Assembly: GCA_049509915.1 (NCBI GenBank)
Contig: JBEKZL010000123.1
Coordinates: 1 to 21,608 of the forward strand
Length of the DNA stretch: 21,608 nt
Source: JBEKYD01 sp049509915
GTDB lineage: Bacteria; Acidobacteriota; Terriglobia; Bryobacterales; Bryobacteraceae
Direction: 5' to 3'
In this document: piece by piece, positions 14,138 to 20,426 of the stretch
How the letters are laid out: each line of letters opens with the position of its first letter
Position numbering within the stretch: the first letter of the stretch is position 1
Notes under the pieces: model-generated
Database searches by the model: none
What the model was told of the DNA's origin: nothing
Seen by the model: only the letters and a program-made list of their open reading frames with translations
Program-made: the position numbers and the translations under genes

Positions 14138-16824
14138 CTGTCCACCCCGAAGAGCGATTCCGGCAATTGGCCCTGTTGTTCCAGGAGGCCGTGACGCTAC
14201 CGCCCGGGACGGAGCGGGAGGCCTGGCTGGACACGAAGTGCGGCGGCGACGCCGGGCTGCGCGAGGAAGTCGTCCGTTTGCTGGCGTCGGATGCGGCGGT
14301 ACGGCGGCGGGGGACGCCGGCTCCTTCGCCGCTACCCCGTTTTGGTATCTACCAGGCACGCGAACTGATCGGCGCCGGCGGCATGGGCGCGGTCTACCTG
14401 GCCACGCGCGAGGACGGCGAAGTGCGGCAGCGGGTGGCCGTCAAGGCCATCGCCTCGCCCTATCACTCTCCCTTGCTGGAGGACCGGCTGCGAAGCGAGC
14501 GCCAGATTCTGGCCGAGCTCTACCATCCCAACATCGCCGCCTTTCTAGGCGGCGGCGTCACCGGCGAAGGGTTTTCCTACCTCGTGATGGAATACGTGGA
14601 GGGCGAGCGCATCGATACCTGGTGCGATTCTCGCTGTCTCTCCATCGAGCGGCGCCTGCACCTATTTCTGAAGGTTTCGGCGGCGGTGAGCTTTGCCCAC
14701 CAGCGCCTCATCGTACACCGCGATCTGAAGCCGGGCAACGTCCTGGTTACGCCGGCCGGCGAGCCGAAGCTGCTCGATTTCGGCATTGCCCGAACGCTGG
14801 AAGCGGATGGCGACAGCGCCCAGGCCACCTCTAATTTCTTTCTCACGCCGCTCTATGCCAGCCCGGAGGTGCTGCGCAACCAGGCGGTCTCGGTGGCCGC
14901 CGACGTGTATTCGCTGGGGGTACTGTTATACCAGTTGTTGAATGGCGAATGCCCTTTCGGGGCGAGCGGGACTACGCCGGCCGATATTATCCAGGCGGTG
15001 CTTTCTTCCGATGCGCCGGCTCTCAGCCATGGAGTGACCGGGGAAGGCGCCGCGGCTCGCGGTATGGGCGCAGCGGCACTGGCTCGCCTTCTGCGGGGCG
15101 ACCTGGAGGCGATCGCCGCCAAGGCGCTGGCGCGCTCCCCGGCCGATCGCTACGCATCGGTGGAGCAGTTCGCCGACGACATCCTGCGTTACCTCGATGG
15201 CCATCCGGTGCAGGCCGCTTCCAGGGGGCGGTTGTATCGGGCACGGAAGTTCGTCACCCGGCACAAATCCGTGGTGGCGACGGTGACGCTGGTGACGCTC
15301 TCGCTGGTGGCCGGCCTGGTGGCAACGCTGTGGGAAGCACGGGTGGCGGAGCGGCGTTTCGCGGATGCCCACGAGTTGGCGCACTATCTGCAGTATGATC
15401 TTCGCAAGTCGGTAGCCAAGCTGCCCGGTTCCACACCGGTGGAGGCCGACATGGCCCGCCACTCCCTGGACTATCTGGACCGGCTGTCGGCGCAGAAGAT
15501 CCACGACCCGGTTCTGCGCACGGAGGTGGGCGAAGGGTATGCCGATCTGGGCGCCGTGCTGGGGAGCCCATTCCAGCCCAATCTAGGTGAGACGGGCAAG
15601 GCGCGGGATAGCTTCCGCAAGGCGATTGCGATTCTGGAGCCGCTGGCCGCCAAGGACCCCACCAATCTGCGCGCGCGGGTGAGCCTGGCACGGTCGAAGC
15701 TGGAGCTGGGGCGCAGCATCGGCTTCGGCGGGAGCGCGCCGGCGGGTCTCAGGCTGGTGGAGGAAGCCGCGCGGGAGTTCGACGGGATGGCCGCCCGCCG
15801 GCCCGCCGACTTCGAGGTGCGCAGCCAGGCCGCGATCGCCTTCCAGTCCCTCGCTACCGCCGTGAGCGCCAACAACGGCTATGTCAACGCGCAGAACCTG
15901 GACGCCGGCCTGGCGGCGATGCGGAAAGCCATCGACAATGCGACCGCGGCGGCCCGGCTCCACCCTGGTATAGCCGAAGTCCTTATCTCGCTGGGGAGCA
16001 ATTACAAGCGCATGGGCGACCTGACGGAATTGCGCGACCGGCCCGCCGCGACGGCTTTCTTTCGCCAGGCGCGGGCGGTTCTGGACCAGATTCCGGAAAA
16101 GGAACGGGATACGCCCCAAGCGCGCAATGCGCGTTCTTCGGCGCTGCTCGGGCTGGGCTGGAATTTGGGCAATCTGGGAGACTTCACAGCTTCGCTGGCG
16201 GCTCTGGAGGAAGCCCGTCAGATTCGCGACCGCATGTCGGCGGAAGATCCGGCCAACATCATGGCGCTATATTTCCGGGCGATCCCGTACCGCGATCTGG
16301 GAATCGTCAGCGGCTATGCCGGCCATCCTGACGCGAAGCTGCGCTACTTTCTGATCGCCATCGAGATTTACGACCGGCTCATGGCGAAGAACCCGGCCAA
16401 CCAGGCTTACCGCTTCGCGCAAGCGGAGCTGCAGTCCGACGCCGCCGATCTTAGCGCCGGCGTGGGACGGTCCGCCGAAGCTCTCCGCCTGGCGCAGGCG
16501 GGCCTTCGCACGCTGAAAGAAATCGCCTCCGGGCCCCAGGCGTCCCCGGTGGAGTTGGCTATCGCCGCGCGGGCGTTGCTGGAAACGAAAGTCACGGCCA
16601 TGGCTGATCCCAAGCTGGGTCTGGAACTGGCCAAGCGGGCCGCGGCCCTCGATCCCAGAGATTCCGAAGTGCAGGAGATCCTCGGCGAAGCGTATTGGCT
16701 CAACCGCGACCGGCAATCGGCGGTCGAAGCCATCGAACAAGCGCTCGCCCTGATTGAACCTGCGCCGACTCCGACCCGCCGGGCCCTGGAGAAGACCCTG
16801 GCTCAATACCGCGGCGCGCCGTGA
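14134..16824 (+). CDS. Transmembrane Ser/Thr protein kinase with TPR-like C-terminal region
   Basis: An 896-residue Hanks-type kinase. Residues 1-60 are the N-terminal helical segment common to acidobacterial kinases (about EERFRQL to LLASDAA). The catalytic domain (about 72-355) has every key element: glycine loop GAGGMG (80-85), Lys104 (VAVK), Glu122, HRDLKPGN (195-202), DFG (215-217) and SPE (243-245), so it should be active. Residues 380-399 form one membrane helix (from VATVTLVTLSLVAGLVATLW). Residues about 405-890 are outside the membrane and rich in helical pairs of TPR type (for example GEGYADLGAVLGSP, then GLGWNLGNLGDFTASLAALEEARQI), a likely sensor or partner-binding region. ATG at 14134 is preferred to GTG at 14110 because of the ATGA overlap and the typical first residues. 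It follows the sigma factor and small membrane protein in the same direction, suggesting that it controls that sigma factor. Confidence 0.88.
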   Translation: MTVHPEERFRQLALLFQEAVTLPPGTEREAWLDTKCGGDAGLREEVVRLLASDAAVRRRGTPAPSPLPRFGIYQARELIGAGGMGAVYLATREDGEVRQRVAVKAIASPYHSPLLEDRLRSERQILAELYHPNIAAFLGGGVTGEGFSYLVMEYVEGERIDTWCDSRCLSIERRLHLFLKVSAAVSFAHQRLIVHRDLKPGNVLVTPAGEPKLLDFGIARTLEADGDSAQATSNFFLTPLYASPEVLRNQAVSVAADVYSLGVLLYQLLNGECPFGASGTTPADIIQAVLSSDAPALSHGVTGEGAAARGMGAAALARLLRGDLEAIAAKALARSPADRYASVEQFADDILRYLDGHPVQAASRGRLYRARKFVTRHKSVVATVTLVTLSLVAGLVATLWEARVAERRFADAHELAHYLQYDLRKSVAKLPGSTPVEADMARHSLDYLDRLSAQKIHDPVLRTEVGEGYADLGAVLGSPFQPNLGETGKARDSFRKAIAILEPLAAKDPTNLRARVSLARSKLELGRSIGFGGSAPAGLRLVEEAAREFDGMAARRPADFEVRSQAAIAFQSLATAVSANNGYVNAQNLDAGLAAMRKAIDNATAAARLHPGIAEVLISLGSNYKRMGDLTELRDRPAATAFFRQARAVLDQIPEKERDTPQARNARSSALLGLGWNLGNLGDFTASLAALEEARQIRDRMSAEDPANIMALYFRAIPYRDLGIVSGYAGHPDAKLRYFLIAIEIYDRLMAKNPANQAYRFAQAELQSDAADLSAGVGRSAEALRLAQAGLRTLKEIASGPQASPVELAIAARALLETKVTAMADPKLGLELAKRAAALDPRDSEVQEILGEAYWLNRDRQSAVEAIEQALALIEPAPTPTRRALEKTLAQYRGAP

Positions 16825-16835
16825 GGTTTCGCCGA

Positions 16836-16864
16836 TTGGGGTTTTGATTGCCCCGCGATATACT
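16836..16864 (+). promoter_or_regulatory. Candidate leaderless promoter of the VOC gene
   Basis: TTGGGG (16836-16841), a 17-nt spacer and TATACT (16859-16864) are followed after six nucleotides by the ATG at 16871, so the mRNA would start at the start codon. No Shine-Dalgarno is present. Confidence 0.4.
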
Positions 16865-16870
16865 GACCGC

Positions 16871-17782
16871 ATGGTGCAGCGTTATTCGTTCTTGCTGGCC
16901 CTGGCGGCGTTTGGGGCCGCGGGCGCCGATCGTCCTCCCATCGTCGGCGTGGCGCACATCGGCCTCAAAACCAGTAACCTGGAGGCGGCGCGTAAATTCT
17001 ACGGCCACGACCTCGGGTTCCTGGAGCCCTTCACCGTGGACAAGCCGGCCGGCGGCCTGATGCTGACCTATTTCAAGGTGAACGACCATCAGTACATCGA
17101 GGTATTTCCAGAGCTGCGGGAGGCCGCCGAAGACAGGCTCTCGCATATTGCCTTCGAAACCACCGATGCCCGTAAGCTGCGCGATTACCTGGCCGCGCAC
17201 GGCGTGCAGGTTCCGGCCGAACTGAAGCCGGGACTGGATGGCAATCTCAGCATGATGCTGAAAGACCCGGACGGGCACAACGTGGAATTCGTCCAGTACA
17301 TGCCGGGCTCGCTGCATAGCCGGAACTTTGGCAAGTTCATTTCCGAGACCCGTATCTCCGACCACATCATTCACGTCGGCGTGACGGTGGCCGACCCCGC
17401 CGCGGCGGACAAATTCTATCGGGACATTCTGGGGTTCCGCGAAACCTGGCACGGCGGCATGCGCGACGACCGCACCGATTGGATCGATATGCGCGTACCG
17501 GAGGGCACCGACTGGCTGGAGTACATGTGCAACGTCGCCAACCCATCGCCGAAGACGCTGGGCGTGATGCACCACTTGGCCCTCGGAGTTCCCAGCGTGG
17601 AGGCCGGCTATAAGAAGCTGCTGGACCGCGGCGTCGATCTTAAGGCCGAGAAACCCAAGATCGGGCGCGACGGCAAGTGGCAGTTGAACCTGTACGACCC
17701 CGATCTTACCCGCACGGAGCTGATGGAGCCGAAACCGGTCCAGAAACCCTGCTGCTCGGAATTTGTGAACCTGAAGCCGTAG
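16871..17782 (+). CDS. Exported two-domain VOC (glyoxalase/extradiol dioxygenase-like) protein
   Basis: A 303-residue protein with a short signal peptide (residues 5-19, ending FGAAGA) and two vicinal-oxygen-chelate domains. Domain 1 (about 26-143) has candidate metal ligands H29 (VAHIGLKT), E77 (YIEVFP), H92 (SHIAFE) and E139 (NVEFVQY). Domain 2 (about 165-287) has H168 (IIHVGVTV), E217 (WLEYM), H234/H235 (MHHLALGV) and E283 (RTELMEP). Each domain has the FYxxxLGF motif. Such proteins bind a divalent metal and catalyse isomerisation, ring cleavage or C-S bond chemistry; the substrate is unknown. Export of a VOC protein is unusual but seen in this phylum. The frame is open upstream to 16754, overlapping the kinase; 16871 is chosen because it gives a signal peptide and fits the promoter. 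It lies 46 nt after the kinase. Confidence 0.8.
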   Translation: MVQRYSFLLALAAFGAAGADRPPIVGVAHIGLKTSNLEAARKFYGHDLGFLEPFTVDKPAGGLMLTYFKVNDHQYIEVFPELREAAEDRLSHIAFETTDARKLRDYLAAHGVQVPAELKPGLDGNLSMMLKDPDGHNVEFVQYMPGSLHSRNFGKFISETRISDHIIHVGVTVADPAAADKFYRDILGFRETWHGGMRDDRTDWIDMRVPEGTDWLEYMCNVANPSPKTLGVMHHLALGVPSVEAGYKKLLDRGVDLKAEKPKIGRDGKWQLNLYDPDLTRTELMEPKPVQKPCCSEFVNLKP

Positions 17783-17851
17783 CGGCGGAGCCATCCGAAT
17801 ACCGGCTTTGATACGCTCGATTCCAGCCACTGCATCCCAGAGGTGGAACTT

Positions 17852-17897
17852 GTGGGGCAGGTCCTCGGCCTGCGGCGGCCTCCCAGGCCGCCCCACG
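17852..17897 (+). repeat. REP-like arm 1 of an inverted-repeat element
   Basis: A 46-bp GC-rich arm beginning GTGGGGCAGG and ending CCGCCCCACG. It contains its own hairpin, GGCGGCCT-CCC-AGGCCGCC, with a perfect 8-bp stem. The reverse complement of 17974-18018 aligns with it nearly end to end with a few mismatches and a short indel. Confidence 0.7.
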
Positions 17898-17973
17898 GCA
17901 GCGCACCACTCAAACGCGATACTGAAAGGAACATGTGACCCTTCCACCCTGCTGGATCGGTTGGCCGCAGCCA

Positions 17974-18018
17974 GGGCGGCCTGGGAGGAGGCCGCCGCCT
18001 GCCGAGGGCCTGCCCCAC
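17974..18018 (-). repeat. REP-like arm 2 of the inverted-repeat element
   Basis: Inverted partner of 17852-17897, running from GGGCGGCC to CTGCCCCAC on the plus strand. It has its own 8-bp hairpin (GGCGGCCT and AGGCCGCC) with a 6-nt loop. The differences from arm 1 lie mainly in the loop and in two short substitutions. Confidence 0.7.
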
Positions 18019-18097
18019 GCAACGCAGTGCGCCGGCCTCAGCTCATTTTCTTGAACAGCGCGAAATCTCGGGGCGACCTAAGGAAGGCAGAACTGAG

Positions 18098-18427
18098 ATG
18101 AAGAGGAACAACGAGACCACGGTGAAGGAAAGCAGCGGTAACGTCTTTGCCGACCTCGGCTTTCCCAACCCAGAGCGGGAACTGCTCAAGGCCCGCCTCA
18201 CGCTCGAAATCTACCGCCTGATCAAGGGCCGGGGACTGACGCAGGCTAAGGCCGGGGCGATACTGGGCATCAGGCAGCCGCACGTTTCCGCCCTCATGCG
18301 TGGCCGGTCCGGCAATTTTTCCGTCGAGCGATTGATGGACTTTTTGACCGCGCTGGGGCAGGATGTCGAGGTCACCGTGAGGCCGGCCCGCAAGGAACAC
18401 GGCGGCGTTTCCCTCGTGTTGGGGTGA
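18098..18427 (+). CDS. XRE-family HTH protein, antitoxin-like (COG5606 type)
   Basis: A 109-residue protein with an N-terminal ESSGNVFADLGFPNPERELL segment (11-30) and a helix-turn-helix (about 45-72, GLTQAKAGAILGIRQPHVSALMRGR) followed by FSVERLMDFLTALGQDVEV. This arrangement is, from memory, characteristic of antitoxins paired with RelE/HigB-like toxins, which they bind and repress. Such toxin genes normally sit directly upstream, but here the upstream 315 nt holds the inverted-repeat element and no intact toxin. An AAGGAAGG lies about 10 nt before the ATG. It converges on the E2 gene with an 18-nt gap. It may be an orphan antitoxin or a stand-alone regulator. Confidence 0.8.
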   Translation: MKRNNETTVKESSGNVFADLGFPNPERELLKARLTLEIYRLIKGRGLTQAKAGAILGIRQPHVSALMRGRSGNFSVERLMDFLTALGQDVEVTVRPARKEHGGVSLVLG

Positions 18428-18445
18428 CGCCGCCGGCCTTCACCC
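18422..18445. terminator. Inverted repeat between convergent HTH and E2 genes
   Basis: GGGTGA (18422-18427) and TCACCC (18440-18445) form a 6-bp stem with a 12-nt GC-rich loop. It starts inside the stop region of the HTH gene and ends just before the E2 stop, so it could serve both directions. There is no U-tract, so termination is only possible, not shown. Confidence 0.3.
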
Positions 18446-19771
18446 TCAGAGGACTTCCTCGGCCCAGTCCTCCAGCACGCCCTTGATCTTGCCGACAAAC
18501 TGATCCGCCAGCGCGCCATCGATCAGGCGATGGTCGAAGCTGAGCGAGAGATGGCAGATGGAGCGAATGGCGATGGCGTCGTTCACCACCACCGGCGTTT
18601 TGTCCACCGTGCCCACGCCCAGGATGGCCACTTGCGGCTGGTTGATTATGGGCGTGCCGACCAGGCTTCCAAAGCTGCCGAAGTTGGTGATGGAGAACGT
18701 GCCGCCGGCGACTTCGTCGGGCTTGAGTTGGCGCGAGCGGGCGCGAGCCGCCAGGTCGACGATGGTGCGCTGCAGTCCCAGCACGTTCTTTTCGTCGGCG
18801 TTGCGGATGACAGGCACGATGAGACCGTTTTCGAGCGCCACGGCGATGCCGATATTGACCTCGTTGTGGTACAGAATATTAGCCGCATCGAGCGAGGCGT
18901 TGAGCAGGGGGAAGTGGCGCAGCGCCACCGCCGCGGCTCGGGTGACAAACGGCAGATAAGTCAGCGGCAGGCCGTAATTCGCCTGGAAATTGGCTTTGCT
19001 GCGCTCGCGCACTTTGGCGACCGCGGTCATATCCACGCGATGAATGGTGGTGACGTGCGCGGCGGTGTGCTTGGAGAGAACCATGTGCTCGGCAATCTTG
19101 GTGCGCATGATGCTGAGCGGTTCCACACGGGTTTTGGCCGTACTGGGAGGCGGTAAAGGCGGCAGGGATTGCGGCGGCGGAGCCGGGGCAACCGGAGCGG
19201 CAGCCACCGCAGCCGGCGCAGGCGGAGCGACTGGCGGCGCCGGGGGGGGCGCGGAGTGCGACAGGTAGGCTTCTAAGTCCTGCTTGGTGATGCGTCCGCC
19301 GGCGCCGGTCCCTTTCACTTCGCTCAGATCGATATTGTGCTCGCGCGCCATTTTGCGCACCAGCGGCGACATCGGGCCGCCGGGCTCGGAGACAGCTTCC
19401 GGCCCCGGTGCTGGCGGTGGTGGTGCAGGCGGTGCCGCGGCAATCGGAGCAGGCGCGGGCGGCTCCACCGCGGCCGGCTCAGGCGCCTGGGTTACCGAAG
19501 CGCCCGCGGAAGCCGCTGGTTCGGCGGCGGCCGCGGCGCCTTCTTCGATGCGCGCCACCACGGTGTTGATGGCGACCGTCTTTCCCTCTTCGACCAGAAC
19601 TTCGCTCACTACGCCACCCGCGGGCGAAGGGATCTCGGTATCCACCTTATCGGTAGAGATCTCAAACAACGGCTCGTCGCGCTCCACGTGCTGGCCCGGC
19701 TTCTTCAGCCACTTCGTGAGGGTGCCTTCGACAATGCTTTCGCCCATTTGGGGCATCACGACGTCAGTCAT
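18446..19771 (-). CDS. 2-oxoacid dehydrogenase E2 component (dihydrolipoyl acyltransferase)
   Basis: A 441-residue E2 subunit. Residues 1-77 are a lipoyl domain with the attachment Lys42 in EISTDKVDTE. An Ala/Pro-rich linker (78-132) is followed by a peripheral-subunit-binding domain (about 133-170, SPLVRKMAREHNIDL then GTGAGGRITKQDL). A second Ala/Pro linker precedes the catalytic acyltransferase domain (about 214-441) with the active-site HRLIDG (H414, D418). The enzyme moves the acyl group from lipoamide to CoA. Whether the complex uses pyruvate, 2-oxoglutarate or branched-chain acids cannot be decided, since E1 is not in the window. It is the last gene of the visible operon; its ATG overlaps the lipB stop by eight nucleotides (ATGACTGA). 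Confidence 0.92.
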   Translation of the reverse strand: MTDVVMPQMGESIVEGTLTKWLKKPGQHVERDEPLFEISTDKVDTEIPSPAGGVVSEVLVEEGKTVAINTVVARIEEGAAAAAEPAASAGASVTQAPEPAAVEPPAPAPIAAAPPAPPPPAPGPEAVSEPGGPMSPLVRKMAREHNIDLSEVKGTGAGGRITKQDLEAYLSHSAPPPAPPVAPPAPAAVAAAPVAPAPPPQSLPPLPPPSTAKTRVEPLSIMRTKIAEHMVLSKHTAAHVTTIHRVDMTAVAKVRERSKANFQANYGLPLTYLPFVTRAAAVALRHFPLLNASLDAANILYHNEVNIGIAVALENGLIVPVIRNADEKNVLGLQRTIVDLAARARSRQLKPDEVAGGTFSITNFGSFGSLVGTPIINQPQVAILGVGTVDKTPVVVNDAIAIRSICHLSLSFDHRLIDGALADQFVGKIKGVLEDWAEEVL

Positions 19772-20426
19772 AGATCAGTTCCGTTATCTCACAATCGAAT
19801 ATGCGGCCGAAATGTCCGGCCAGTCTCTGTCCCACTTCTTGCAGGCTTGCACGAACACCCAGCGCGGCCATCGAGGTCACCGGCTTGGTCAATCCGCATG
19901 GAACGATGTACTCAAAATAGTGTAAGTCGGTGGAGACGTTCAGGGCGAAACCGTGCGAGGTCACCCACCGGCTCAAGTGTACTCCGATGGCCGCGATCTT
20001 GCTATCGCCCACCCAGACCCCGGTCAGCTTGGGGATGCGTCCAGCCTCGATGCCATAGTCCGCCAGCGTATCGATGATGGTCTGTTCCACGGCGCGGACG
20101 TACGCCCCCACGTCGCGGTTCCACAGCTTGAGGTCGAGAATCGGGTAACCCACCAATTGGCCCGGCCCATGATAAGTGACGTCGCCGCCCCGGTCGGTGG
20201 GGAAAAATCCGATGCCGGCGCGATCCAGAATCTCGTCTCCGGCCAGCAGGTTTTCCAGGTGCCCGTTGCGGCCCAGCGTGATGACGTGGGGGTGTTCGAG
20301 CAGCAGCAGCCGGTCCACGCCCTCGCCGCGTTTGCGCTCCTCGCAAAACTGTTGTTGCAGCGCCAACGCTTCGGCGTAGCCCATCCGGCCCAGGTCGCGC
20401 ACTTCGCAGCGGCGCCGCTCAGGCAT
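19764..20426 (-). CDS. lipB: Octanoyl-[acyl carrier protein]:protein N-octanoyltransferase LipB
   Basis: A 220-residue LipB, which transfers octanoate from ACP to the lipoyl-domain Lys of E2 proteins and GcvH, the first step of lipoate synthesis. Family motifs are intact: the octanoyl-binding RGGDVTYHGPGQLVGYPI (79-96), Lys143 in the SKIAAIGVH segment, and catalytic Cys177 in IVPCGLT. The start at 20426 is chosen because it overlaps the lpd stop as ATGCCTGA, the same eight-nucleotide geometry as the lipB-E2 junction. ATG at 20441 would add five residues (MGSPS) with no better Shine-Dalgarno. Its place between lpd and its own substrate E2 suggests coordinated production and lipoylation of the complex. 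Confidence 0.93.
   Translation of the reverse strand: MPERRRCEVRDLGRMGYAEALALQQQFCEERKRGEGVDRLLLLEHPHVITLGRNGHLENLLAGDEILDRAGIGFFPTDRGGDVTYHGPGQLVGYPILDLKLWNRDVGAYVRAVEQTIIDTLADYGIEAGRIPKLTGVWVGDSKIAAIGVHLSRWVTSHGFALNVSTDLHYFEYIVPCGLTKPVTSMAALGVRASLQEVGQRLAGHFGRIFDCEITELIYD

Larger units (their letters stand above)
17852..18018. repeat. 167-bp intergenic element bounded by inverted REP-like arms (BIME or MITE-like)
   Basis: Two similar 45-bp GC-rich arms lie in inverted orientation around a 76-nt unstructured centre, filling most of the 315-nt gap between the VOC and HTH genes. The arms could pair into a long cruciform, or each fold alone. No transposase is inside, and no target-site duplication is evident. 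The pattern fits a BIME-type pair of REPs or a short non-autonomous element; multiplicity in the genome cannot be seen here. Confidence 0.6.
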
